Source of the DNA: Agaribacterium sp. ZY112
GTDB taxonomy: Bacteria; Pseudomonadota; Gammaproteobacteria; Pseudomonadales; Cellvibrionaceae
Direction of reading: 5' to 3'
Assembly (NCBI RefSeq): GCF_041346925.1
Contig: NZ_CP166840.1
Span: 4,215,001-4,279,000 of the forward strand
DNA length: 64,000 bases
Part shown: one piece after another, positions 57,117-64,000 of the stretch
How positions within the stretch are numbered: the stretch's first letter is position 1
Layout of the letters: the number at the start of each line of letters is the position of its first letter
Position numbers and translations under genes: made by a program
The notes under the pieces: model-generated
Seen by the model: the letters and a program-made list of their open reading frames with translations, nothing else
The model's database searches: none
Told to the model about the DNA's origin: nothing

Positions 57117-57476
57117 CTACTGATTATTAACAACTTCTTTTTTATTAAAAGAGGGCAATAGATGATCCTCAGACCAAGCTGTCAGAGCCTGTAAAACAGA
57201 TCTCAAAGATAGGCCAAGCTCAGTTGCAGAATACTCGACTCTAGGAGGCACCTCTGCATATACTTTTCTGCTGATTAAGCCGTCACGCTCAAGTTCTCTT
57301 AACTGATTAGTTAACGTTCTTTGCGTCACATTCGGAATCAATCTACGTAATTCGTTAAATCGCCTTGTTTCCTCTATCACACGAAAAAGCAAAATGGACT
57401 TCCACTTCCCCCCAATAACATCAAGGGCAGCTTCTACAGGGCAGTCATTGTATTGTTGATGGCGTTGCTTACGCAT
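57117..57476 (-). CDS. HxlR-family transcriptional regulator
   Basis: A 119-residue HxlR-type winged-helix protein with the conserved [19 protein letters not shown] near residue 12 and the [21 protein letters not shown] recognition region near 45. The Cys in CPVE is the usual thiol/electrophile sensor. It is divergent from a MAPEG gene, which it probably controls. Confidence 0.9.
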   Translation of the reverse strand: MRKQRHQQYNDCPVEAALDVIGGKWKSILLFRVIEETRRFNELRRLIPNVTQRTLTNQLRELERDGLISRKVYAEVPPRVEYSATELGLSLRSVLQALTAWSEDHLLPSFNKKEVVNNQ

Positions 57477-57593
57477 AATTAAAGTACTCCGGTATCAAAT
57501 AAGACACTATATGCAGTATTTGTGCATTCTTATGTATGTTTAAACGTTCTGATAAATTGCCTCCTTAACAATCAGTTATTTAAGGAAACAGTT

Positions 57594-58004
57594 ATGACAA
57601 ATCTAAACCCCGATATTTTTTGGTTAACATTAACGATACTAATGACATCCCTATTCTGGGTCCCCTATATTATAAACAGAATGTATGAACACGGAGTTTG
57701 GTCGGCGCTATATAACCCACAGCCAGATACCAGACCCAAAGCACAATGGGCAGAGCGTATGATGAAAGCCCATGAGAATGCCATCGAAAACTTAGTTTTA
57801 TTCTCTACTCTCGTGCTAACTGTAGAAATATTACAAATAGGATCACACACTACAGCCTTAGCATGCGCTATTTACTTTTTTTCTAGACTTGCTCACTTCA
57901 CCCTTTACTCACTTAGAGTGCCACTCCTTAGAACCATAACTTTTTTAATTGGATGGATATGCCAAATTGTAATTGGCTTATCCATACTTCGCATAACTTG
58001 GTAG
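57594..58004 (+). CDS. MAPEG family membrane protein
   Basis: A 136-residue, four-helix membrane protein of the MAPEG family (membrane-associated glutathione/eicosanoid metabolism). The motif RAQRAHENAxEN is seen as ERMMKAHENAIENLVLFSTLVL, and YSLRVPLLRTITFLIGWICQI follows. It is probably a glutathione-dependent detoxification enzyme. ATG at 57594 follows AAGGA; the longer frame from 57522 has no ribosome site. It is divergent from an HxlR regulator, a common pairing with reactive-electrophile defence. Confidence 0.82.
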   Translation: MTNLNPDIFWLTLTILMTSLFWVPYIINRMYEHGVWSALYNPQPDTRPKAQWAERMMKAHENAIENLVLFSTLVLTVEILQIGSHTTALACAIYFFSRLAHFTLYSLRVPLLRTITFLIGWICQIVIGLSILRITW

Positions 58005-58174
58005 TGAAATAGAAGGCTTAATGAAAACAATTTAAAAACATAGCGGGCTGAAGTTTCTTTATTCGATAAAGTCCGCTTATCAGCCAATAAAAAGTATAAA
58101 ACAGGTTGAAATTTGCAAGTAGACATTATAGTCAGATGCAAAGACAGGTAAATTATCAGCCATTATTGTTAAGA

Positions 58175-58978
58175 TTATTCAATCGGCAATAAAACTTCTG
58201 TAATCAACTCTTCGACTTTAACTTCTTCAGGGTTATTTCTGTAAATTTCTCGCATGTCATCACGTTGCTGGTAGCCATGCTCCTGACTCCAAGCAAATAA
58301 TGAGTGATAGGCAAGACCGAGTTCACTGTAACACCCTTTGTGAGTTAACCACGCAACAGTCCCCCCTGATATATCGACAATCTCTGCTGCACCCAATTCA
58401 GGATATGGCTTTTTAATCCCAATACAGCCATCGATAAGCACATTACCTTGTTTATCTGGGTCTCGGTTGATACACATGACAGGGTCTTCAAAGTCTCGTC
58501 CTGCTTTATTTAGAATCCCATGCAATTGATAGATGACCTTAGCGCCATCTTCAACAAGCTGATCTAAGGTTGAGGAGCATGATAATTTCGCAACCATATA
58601 AGACGGCTCAGTTCGTATCGAGATGTCGTAGGGAATAAGCACTCCGCTTTGGCTAATGCGCTTTATCGACTTCAGGATGCTCTGCTTACGATTTAGTTCA
58701 AGCAATATGTGCGCCTGTTCCATCTCAAGGAGAGAACCTAACTCTACTTCATCGGCCTCTAGTAACTTATCAATGGCGGGAATAGCAATATCGAGAGAGC
58801 GCAACATGTTTATCAATACCGCTCTTTTAGCTTGGTGCTGTGCGTAGTATCGATACCCTGTTTCTGGTTCAACAAAAACAGGTTTTAGTAAACCAATTTC
58901 ATCATAGTGGCGTAACGCCTTAATAGTTAAGCGACAGCTTTTAGAAAAGCGCCCTATCGGCATTAGGTTTTCTAACAT
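58175..58978 (-). CDS. MerR-family regulator with GyrI-like effector domain
   Basis: About 267 residues. The N-terminal MerR winged helix (MPIGRFSKSCRLTIKALRHYDEIGLLKPVFVEPETGYRYY, read as two adjoining parts) and a coiled-coil linker are followed by a GyrI/BmrR-like small-molecule-binding domain (about 115-267; LAYHSLFAWSQEHGYQ). This architecture binds hydrophobic or cationic drugs. ATG at 58978 follows AAAGGGA; a longer frame to 59017 is less likely. The VOC gene just upstream may be a target. Confidence 0.87.
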   Translation of the reverse strand: MLENLMPIGRFSKSCRLTIKALRHYDEIGLLKPVFVEPETGYRYYAQHQAKRAVLINMLRSLDIAIPAIDKLLEADEVELGSLLEMEQAHILLELNRKQSILKSIKRISQSGVLIPYDISIRTEPSYMVAKLSCSSTLDQLVEDGAKVIYQLHGILNKAGRDFEDPVMCINRDPDKQGNVLIDGCIGIKKPYPELGAAEIVDISGGTVAWLTHKGCYSELGLAYHSLFAWSQEHGYQQRDDMREIYRNNPEEVKVEELITEVLLPIE

Positions 58979-59040
58979 AGATAATCCCTTTCTAAGCCCC
59001 AATTTTTCCGAAGACACTGGGGCACAATGAAAGGCAAACC

Positions 59041-59448
59041 TTACGTAAGACCATACTTTACTGCAAACTCATATGTGGGCTCAAGCATTGTATAAACATC
59101 CACCAGCAAGCCATTTGGGTCTTCCACCATAAAGTGCCTCTGCCCCCACTCTTCATCACACAACTCGACGATTACTGGTAATTTCAAAGCCAAAGCTTTC
59201 TGATAAACCGCATCAACATCATCCAGCTCAACAGTTACGACTACTCCCTGAGGTATCTTCTGATGCTCTTTGGGCACACTGGAATGGTTAATATCAACAA
59301 AGGCAATCTGAATAGGCTCTATCCTAGGGCTTTGTAATTGTATGTACCAATCAATCTCAAAGATCACTTCAAACCCCAGTAAAGAAATATAAAACGCTTT
59401 AGATTCAAGAAGATTTTTTGAGCAAATATCAGGAAACAAGCTTTTCAT
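59041..59448 (-). CDS. VOC-family (glyoxalase/bleomycin-resistance) protein
   Basis: A 135-residue protein of the vicinal-oxygen-chelate fold with the two beta-alpha-beta-beta-beta halves: LESKAFYISLLGFEVIFEIDW and VTVELDDVDAVYQKALAL, then QRHFMVEDPNGLLVDVYTML. A metal site is possible with the terminal Glu region, but this is not certain. ATG 59448 follows AGGAGAG. It precedes the MerR-type gene on the same strand, so the pair may be a small resistance or detoxification unit. Confidence 0.85.
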   Translation of the reverse strand: MKSLFPDICSKNLLESKAFYISLLGFEVIFEIDWYIQLQSPRIEPIQIAFVDINHSSVPKEHQKIPQGVVVTVELDDVDAVYQKALALKLPVIVELCDEEWGQRHFMVEDPNGLLVDVYTMLEPTYEFAVKYGLT

Positions 59449-59696
59449 CTTAACTCTCCTACAACTATGTTTAACAAGACACAACTGTAAACGCTCCTGT
59501 AATGGGAGAGTCAAGGCCGGAAAAAGCGATCCGTGATGAAGCCCCCCCCAAATTAAGCTCCAACCAAAACGTCAACTGCACAAATTTACATGGATAATTG
59601 TCCTTATCAACTCACTTAAAACAAAGTGTAGCCCGTAGCCTAGTTGCACTCAAAGACATAAAAGCGTCGAGCTCGAACTCAGCAAGGGCGAGCCTT

Positions 59697-60159
59697 ATGG
59701 CAAACCTTAAAACGAGTAAAACATCTGTTAACGTCGGCGTTGATATTAGTAAGTTTAACCTGTACGTCTATATCCACGAGAAAGGCATACACCTGCGGGA
59801 AGAAATATTATTATCAGCTCCTAGCGTTGGAAAAACACTAGTTACTCTATATTGCCCGATCTGACTGAGATAGGAACGTTAACGAACAATCAACTTGGCA
59901 AGCTCCTTGGTGTTGTGCCCTTAAATCGAGATAGAGGTAAAGTTAGGGGTAAGGACGCATCATAGGTGGACACATAAGCACCACACACTATATGGCAACA
60001 CTCAGCGCCACTTTATGTAACCCCGTAATTAGATCGTTCTACTTGAAACTCAAAGCAAACGGGAAACATTCAAAAGTGGCGATAACGGCGTGCATGAGAA
60101 AACTCATTACTACCTTGAACTCAATGATTATAGGTTATAGCGAATCGTGTGCTAATTAG
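59697..60159 (+). pseudogene. Decayed IS110/IS1111-family transposase remnant
   Basis: An N-terminal piece (VNVGVDISKFNLYVYIHEKGIHLR, the DEDD RuvC-like start of IS110 transposases) is joined directly to a C-terminal piece (PSVGKTLVTL, then LTNNQLGKLLGVVPLNRDRGK and, after a further shift, MATLSATLCNPVIRSFY and KVAITACMRKLI). About 200 residues of the middle are deleted, and frameshifts near 59855 and 59960 break the frame. It cannot be active. It ends 19 bases before a truncated attC at the distal end of the cassette array, which suits the attC-targeting IS1111 group. Confidence 0.85.
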
Positions 60160-60177
60160 TTTTTAATACTATTGACA

Positions 60178-60196
60178 CCACAGTCGCTTGTTAGAG
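60178..60196 (-). repeat. Truncated attC site (integron), terminal part
   Basis: CGCTTGTTAG (plus strand) matches the end of the intact attC sites here (compare CCTTGTTAG at 61984), and it lies 5 bases after the stop of the DUF2059 gene, where attC is expected. The rest of the site is replaced by transposase remnants, so only about 12-19 bases of the site survive. Confidence 0.6.
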
Positions 60197-60201
60197 TACA
60201 T

Positions 60202-60603
60202 TTACTCAAATGCTTTTTGTATATATTTTGACATCACTTGCTGACTATCTGCGTATACTTTCATTCTACTACCGATAAATTTTTGAAACACAGGGTCATT
60301 AAGTAATTCTGATATTCTAACAAGCTCGACTTCTGTAAAGTTAGCCATGTATATATTTTGCATGTCGGCCTTAAAAGCATCAGAACCTAACATTTCTGTA
60401 AATATTGAAACTAACTCTTTTTTTTCCTTTGGCATTCCCATGCCCATTTTCTCAATAGCATTAACCAAATCCATCGCTCGTTGTTCAACCGGCTTATTTT
60501 CAAAACCTTCAATTACTCTTTGTGCTGCGTCTCTGTGAGACGCATTTTCGGAAAAAGCCACTTGAGGCAAGAACAGACACATTATAAGGATTAATTTATT
60601 CAT
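60202..60603 (-). CDS. DUF2059 secreted protein (integron cassette gene)
   Basis: A 133-residue protein with a signal peptide (MNKLILIMCLFLPQVAFS) and a DUF2059 helical domain (ASHRDAAQRVIEGFENKPVEQ, NFTEVELVRISELLNDPVFQKF). Function is unknown. It is read leftward, as are the other cassettes, and ends at a truncated attC. An IS3 element lies between its start and the attC of the next cassette, so its original promoter may be lost. Confidence 0.8.
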   Translation of the reverse strand: MNKLILIMCLFLPQVAFSENASHRDAAQRVIEGFENKPVEQRAMDLVNAIEKMGMGMPKEKKELVSIFTEMLGSDAFKADMQNIYMANFTEVELVRISELLNDPVFQKFIGSRMKVYADSQQVMSKYIQKAFE

Positions 60604-60651
60604 ATATTTTCTCTTTGCACTTGATATTACCCACGAAAAGTAGACACCAGC

Positions 60652-61524
60652 TTAAGCACACTCTTCGTAATAATAATTTTCATACTCAACTGGACTGGCG
60701 TAATCATTTGCTGAGTGCTTCCGTACTCGATTGTAAAACATTTCTATATATTCGAACACACTCGAGTATACCTCGCTTAGATCAGCGTATGATTGATCGA
60801 ACACTTCTTCAACTTTCAGTCGGGAAAAGAAAGACTCCATTGCGGCATTATCCCAGCAGTTGCCTTTGCGACTCATGCTCGGCGTGATGCCTTCGTCATG
60901 CATAGCCAAAACATAATCAGCAGATCTATATTGAACGCCTTGATCTGAATGCAGCAATAATCCGGGCTCACATTTACGGCTTGATACAGCCATATTTAAT
61001 GCATTTGAAATAAGCGCAGTTGTCATCGTCTTATCCAAAGCCCAACCAATAACCTTTCTTGAGAACAAATCCATAACAACTGCAAGATAAACATGACCAC
61101 CCCGAACCGGTATGTAGGTGATATCCGATACCCACTTCTCATTTGGTTTGGTTGCAACAAAGTCTCTATCTAATAGATTCTTAGCGATATTATTTCTTGC
61201 CGCCCCCGAGGGGCTGTACTTGAACGACTTACCGTTCCTGGCTCTCAAACCCTCATCAGACATGAGCTTAGCGACATGGTTGACTGAGCAGAAAAATCCT
61301 TGATCAAGAAGCTCCAGCGTAAGCCTCGGTGCGCCGTAACGAGCTTTTAAGGCTTCAAATGTTTGCAAAACAGCTAGTCTGAGCTGCTCACGATAGACAG
61401 CTTGGGAGCTTGGTTCACGCTCTCGCCATTTATAGTATCCAGAACGGCTAACCTTGAGCCATCGACACATTTTTACGACTGAGAACTCTGCCCGGAGTGA
61501 CTCTATATAGGCGTACCTCACCAA
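60652..61524 (-). CDS. IS3-family transposase OrfB (DDE catalytic subunit)
   Basis: A 290-residue rve-type integrase domain with an N-terminal HTH_21 region. The DDE residues are in WVSDITYIPVRGG, LLHSDQGVQYRS and WDNAAMESFFSRLK. The frame also reads upstream into the slippery site near 61551, so it is normally made as an OrfAB fusion by -1 frameshifting. Confidence 0.95.
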   Translation of the reverse strand: MVRYAYIESLRAEFSVVKMCRWLKVSRSGYYKWREREPSSQAVYREQLRLAVLQTFEALKARYGAPRLTLELLDQGFFCSVNHVAKLMSDEGLRARNGKSFKYSPSGAARNNIAKNLLDRDFVATKPNEKWVSDITYIPVRGGHVYLAVVMDLFSRKVIGWALDKTMTTALISNALNMAVSSRKCEPGLLLHSDQGVQYRSADYVLAMHDEGITPSMSRKGNCWDNAAMESFFSRLKVEEVFDQSYADLSEVYSSVFEYIEMFYNRVRKHSANDYASPVEYENYYYEECA

Positions 61525-61835
61525 TTTGGCTTGCTGAAGTACGCCGCCGCCTTTTTTAAGAATTCATTTTCTTCTTTAAGATCTGAGATTTGACGCTTTA
61601 GTTTGCGTACTTCTTCGCTTTCCTGCTTAGAATAATCCACACCATCCACCGCATTAAACTGCTTATCTGATAATCGCTTATATTGTCGACGCCAATTGTA
61701 AATCTGGCCGGGGTGAATGCCTAGCTCACGCGCTACTTCAGCGGCTGACGTATCTGGGCCTTCAGATCGACGCACGGCTTCTCGGCGGAAATCTTCGGTG
61801 TAATGGTTGTATTTGTTCTTCGTTTTCTTAGTCAT
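61518..61835 (-). CDS. IS3-family transposase OrfA (helix-turn-helix subunit)
   Basis: A 105-residue HTH_8/HTH_Tnp_1 protein (YTEDFRREAVRRSEG, AAEVARELGIHPGQIYNWRR) with a C-terminal leucine zipper (LKRQISDLKEENEFLKK). It binds the element ends. It overlaps OrfB by 7 bases and has the frameshift site near its end. Confidence 0.95.
   Translation of the reverse strand: MTKKTKNKYNHYTEDFRREAVRRSEGPDTSAAEVARELGIHPGQIYNWRRQYKRLSDKQFNAVDGVDYSKQESEEVRKLKRQISDLKEENEFLKKAAAYFSKPNW
61551..61557 (-). other. Programmed -1 frameshift site of the IS3 element
   Basis: On the minus strand A AAA AAG is the slippery heptamer typical of IS3 elements. A -1 shift here joins OrfA to the OrfB frame (KKGGGVLQQAKLVRYAY) without a stop. 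Confidence 0.7.
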
Positions 61836-61893
61836 TTTTGGACCTCATTAGATAGGAATGAGGTGTCCACTTTTTGTGGGTAGGTAGAAAATC

Positions 61894-61990
61894 TAACGCC
61901 GCTATAACCGGGCGGAACGGAGTTGATTAATATGTGCCATTAAAGCACATATTAAGCGACGCAGTGGAGCTCCGGTTGATAGCCTTGTTA
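61894..61990 (-). repeat. attC site of the ankyrin cassette
   Basis: A 97-base imperfect palindrome bounded by TAAC and GTTA core triplets, with the R'-like ATCTAAC at 61891-61897 and GTTAGCC at the other side. It has the conserved arms CGGAACGGAGTTG and CGACGCAGTGGAG and a central stem TTAATATGTGC/GCACATATTAA. It lies directly at the stop codon of the ankyrin gene; the TAA of the stop is part of the core. Confidence 0.92.
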
Positions 61991-62338
61991 GCCATGTTTT
62001 AGGCACTCCTCTAGACGAGCTTTGTAATGAGATCGCACCGTCTTGCCTAGCTTTGCCCCGTTATATGCAAGCAGGCGCACCACCTGTGTGTTAGGGAATC
62101 TTAGAGCTTGATCTAGTGGGGTGATGCCGTGGCTATTTTCTTGGTTTAGGTCAGCCCCTTGGGCAATTAGCCAATCTAAAACTTCAAGGTTATTTGAGTT
62201 TATTGCCACAGTGATAGCAGAGCCATGACTTGGATCTTGATGGTTTATATTGCCACCCGCTTCAACCCTTTCTTGAAGAAGTTCAAGATTGCCAGACCGA
62301 GCTGCAAATATAACTTGTTGATCTATCGAAAAACTCAT
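61988..62338 (-). CDS. Ankyrin-repeat protein (integron cassette gene)
   Basis: A 116-residue protein with three or four ankyrin repeats (AARSGNLELLQERVEAGGNIN, then GSAITVAINSNNLEVLDWLIAQGADLN and GITPLDQALRFPNTQVVRLLAYNGA). There is no signal peptide. It is a free-standing, probably protein-binding scaffold. The TAA stop is the core of attC, so gene and recombination site abut, as is typical of cassettes. Confidence 0.9.
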   Translation of the reverse strand: MSFSIDQQVIFAARSGNLELLQERVEAGGNINHQDPSHGSAITVAINSNNLEVLDWLIAQGADLNQENSHGITPLDQALRFPNTQVVRLLAYNGAKLGKTVRSHYKARLEECLKHG

Positions 62339-62349
62339 GACTAAGTGGC

Positions 62350-62454
62350 TAACGCCCAGCTAAGCCGCCGGAACGGAGTTGATTGTTTTGTGCCAGCGTA
62401 GCTGAAAAGCACAAAACGAGCAACGCAGTGGAGGTCGGTTTGAGCTGTTTGTTA
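62350..62454 (-). repeat. attC site of the desaturase cassette
   Basis: A 105-base attC bounded by TAAC (62350) and GTTA (62451-62454), with arms CGCCGGAACGGAGTTG and CAACGCAGTGGAG around a TTTTGTGC/GCACAAAA stem. It is clearly related to the neighbouring sites, so one integrase likely made the array. Confidence 0.93.
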
Positions 62455-63417
62455 ACTGTTTCTTCTGATGAAATTTGCAATTTCACACTCTTTTGGGACA
62501 CGTTCCACTCGACGTTCAAGATCTGTAGCTTCTGTGACTAACTCTGAACGATGAGGCAACTCTTTAGGTAGTTTAATGTTTTTAACAATGCCTAAATTAT
62601 GAAGTGCATTTAACACCCACCAACCCGGATCAGGTTCATCTTTGTATAAGCCAAGCATTGCCGAACCTGGGAATGCGTGATGGTTGTTGTGCCACGCCTC
62701 ACCCATTGAAAGAAAACCTGCTATACGGATATTGTGACCTTGAACTGCAGCGCCTTCAACAGTCCAGGTGCGCTGGCCGTGATTATGAGCAAAGTAACCA
62801 ATAAGCCAATGGCCGCCGACAGAAACGACAACCCTTACAGATACGCCCCACACCAGCCATGATACACCGCCCAATAGATATAACGGGATTGCGATAACTA
62901 ATTGCTGAACTAACCAATATTTCTCGATAAATAGATAGAACTTATTTTTTGACACTTCTTCTTCGATAGTAAATTTAGGTGGGTATTTCAAGCTAAGATC
63001 ACAATTGAGCTGCCACCAACCATCTTTTAATATTTTTGATCCGTGCAATAAAAAATCATGACACTTCTTCTGCCGTTGCGCCCAGTCTCTTAAATCGTGC
63101 TGCACCATCATTCCAATAGGCCCAGCCATACCAACCAACACACCCAAATAGACAAACACATATTCCATCCATTTAGGGCATTCATACGAGCGATGAATTA
63201 GCAGTCTATGCATTCCTAGGGAATGACCAAGACAAAGAGTAACCGACGTCAATAAGATAAAAATGAGGAGAGAAGAAAAAGAAAGTACGAAAGGTGCCAC
63301 ACAAAGCGTTGCGAACAGATTTGAAAGAAACCAAATTGATTTTAAAGGGCTCCATGCTACCTCACCCTCAAATGCGCTTTCCGATCTTTCTGAATTAACT
63401 CTTTCAGTATTTCGCAT
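62452..63417 (-). CDS. Fatty acid/acyl-CoA desaturase-like protein (integron cassette gene)
   Basis: A 321-residue membrane di-iron enzyme, probably introducing a double bond into acyl chains. Hydrophobic pairs of helices flank the motifs. The first box is HSLGMHRLLIHRSYE, the last is GEAWHNNHHAFPGSA, and HWLIGYFAHNHGQRTW matches the family's H-x-x-G-x-R segment. The usual second HxxHH box is replaced by VQHDLRDWAQRQ. It may be a variant desaturase. At 966 bases this is a large cassette gene. The TAA stop forms the attC core. Confidence 0.85.
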   Translation of the reverse strand: MRNTERVNSERSESAFEGEVAWSPLKSIWFLSNLFATLCVAPFVLSFSSLLIFILLTSVTLCLGHSLGMHRLLIHRSYECPKWMEYVFVYLGVLVGMAGPIGMMVQHDLRDWAQRQKKCHDFLLHGSKILKDGWWQLNCDLSLKYPPKFTIEEEVSKNKFYLFIEKYWLVQQLVIAIPLYLLGGVSWLVWGVSVRVVVSVGGHWLIGYFAHNHGQRTWTVEGAAVQGHNIRIAGFLSMGEAWHNNHHAFPGSAMLGLYKDEPDPGWWVLNALHNLGIVKNIKLPKELPHRSELVTEATDLERRVERVPKECEIANFIRRNS

Positions 63418-63434
63418 AATTCCCTAGATACAGT

Positions 63435-63557
63435 TAACGCCGCGCTTTGGGGCCGGAGTGGAGTTGGTTTGGTTGTGCTAGCGTAGCGTTAAAGCACAAC
63501 CGAAGCAACGGAGCGGAGGTCCAGCACGCTTGCGTGCAAACCAAGAGCGCTTTGTTA
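63435..63557 (-). repeat. attC site of the membrane-protein cassette
   Basis: A 123-base attC bounded by TAAC (63435) and GTTA (63554-63557). It has the same arm pattern (CGGAGTGGAGTTGG, CAACGGAGCGGAGG) and central stem GGTTGTGC/GCACAACC, and is longer by an extra hairpin CACGCTTGCGTG near 63528. Confidence 0.93.
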
Positions 63558-63950
63558 TGCACTTTGAGGAACTTCGGAGGCAGGCTGCCGTAGCTTGCCA
63601 ATGTATACGCCGACCGTCATAGCGATAGCTGAGATGATCAACTCTATGAGCATCAATTTGGTGATCAGGAATGAGCCAAGTAGAAATCGATTCATGATAT
63701 GCACGACTACAGCTACCCCCAAAAGTACAACAAGAGATTGCAGATACCTGTATTTATTCAAATTGTGAGAAAACCACCAGTAAAAAAGAATGCCGAATGT
63801 GATTACTGGTAAATACAGAGCGAGATACAAATTTATAGCTGAGCTGTAATGGCTAGGATTTCCCCAGTCTAGAATTGAGTTAGTGAGCGCCAACGAAAAA
63901 GAACTCAAGAGAGCCAATATTTGGAAGGTTATGATTCTTTTCCAGTTCAT
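63555..63950 (-). CDS. Four-helix membrane protein (integron cassette gene)
   Basis: A 131-residue protein with four hydrophobic helices (IITFQILALLSSFSLAL, LYLALYLPVITFGILFYWW, SLVVLLGVAVVVHIM, LMLIELIISAIAMTVGVYIG). No family recognised. It reads toward its attC like the others and its TAA stop is the attC core. Function unknown. Confidence 0.75.
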   Translation of the reverse strand: MNWKRIITFQILALLSSFSLALTNSILDWGNPSHYSSAINLYLALYLPVITFGILFYWWFSHNLNKYRYLQSLVVLLGVAVVVHIMNRFLLGSFLITKLMLIELIISAIAMTVGVYIGKLRQPASEVPQSA

Positions 63951-63978
63951 GTCACGGAGCCTAAATGTGAGATATGCA

Positions 63979-64000
63979 TAACGCCGCCATAAAAGGCCGG
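63979..64000 (-). repeat. attC site, start only (cut by window edge)
   Basis: TAACGCCGCCATAAAAGGCCGG starts exactly like the other attC sites (TAACGCCG). It shows that the array continues to the right with at least one more cassette. Confidence 0.85.

Larger units (their letters stand above)
60628..61882 (-). mobile_element. IS3-family insertion sequence
   Basis: The element is 1255 bases between imperfect inverted repeats, TACCCACGAAAAGTAGACACC (60628-60648) and its complement at 61862-61882 (19 of 21 match). It carries two overlapping frames, orfA and orfB. No clear target duplication is seen next to the repeats. It is inserted between an attC site and the start of the DUF2059 cassette gene. 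The repeats and DDE enzyme are intact, so it may still move. Confidence 0.9.

Noticed and set aside
59518..59600. Second half of the truncated attC on the left side of the IS110 remnant
   Set aside because: I could not find a TAACG core or the arm sequence; only a weak GGCCGGAA match occurs near 59514.

Overview
The window is a piece of chromosome from a marine, polysaccharide-degrading gammaproteobacterium, most like Cellvibrionaceae (Saccharophagus, Teredinibacter or Marinagarivorans type). Evidence: gammaproteobacterial housekeeping blocks (hemA-prfA-prmC divergent from a TPR lipoprotein gene and lolB; tRNA-Gln-prs-rplY-pth-ychF-tRNA-Met), a GH86 agarase/porphyranase-type glycoside hydrolase, a LamB-type porin, a secreted parallel beta-helix protein, and a chromosomal integron cassette array at the right edge. 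The species is inferred, not proven.

Region by region: 0-6 kb is a minus-strand run of metabolic genes (coaX fragment, birA, alr, NAD malic enzyme, AvtA-type aminotransferase, a single-domain response regulator). 6-11.4 kb holds an M16 zinc-protease lipoprotein and a chemoreceptor on the plus strand. 11.4-21.2 kb is the conserved translation/tetrapyrrole/nucleotide core with two tRNAs; ispE, which usually sits between lolB and prs, is absent. 21.3-28 kb has a small hypothetical gene, a hypoxanthine-DNA glycosylase, an ECF sigma factor with a zinc-finger anti-sigma-like partner, a GNAT protein, a very long poly-HAMP chemoreceptor, a DUF1415 protein and a phosphoribosyltransferase. 28-31 kb is an HvfA/B/C/X operon for a copper-binding RiPP metallophore, whose precursor carries five perfect-period 15-residue repeats with ten cysteines. 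31-36 kb has a GGDEF/EAL protein with a degenerate GGDEF site and two outer-membrane proteins.

36-45 kb is the most metabolically unusual part: a tightly packed operon of aldehyde dehydrogenase, APH-fold kinase and an enolase paralogue with two altered catalytic positions. It is followed by a TonB-like membrane protein, the GH86 enzyme, a SemiSWEET sugar transporter, an AraC regulator and a GNAT enzyme. 45-53.6 kb is mixed housekeeping and surface genes (DUF98 protein, MocR-type aminotransferase, LamB, MliC-like lipoprotein, FKBP PPIase, PpnP, SlyX, SulP, DUF2780, a type IV pilin-like protein, DUF2164). 54-59.5 kb carries the beta-helix protein and a group of small stress-type genes, each near its own MarR, HxlR or MerR regulator.

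59.6-64 kb is the distal end of an integron cassette array. It has three complete attC sites, a fourth cut by the window edge, and a truncated fifth next to a decayed IS110/IS1111-type transposase. The cassettes read leftward (DUF2059 protein, ankyrin repeat protein, fatty acid desaturase, four-helix membrane protein), and an IS3-family element lies inside one of them. The integrase and attI are expected beyond the right edge.
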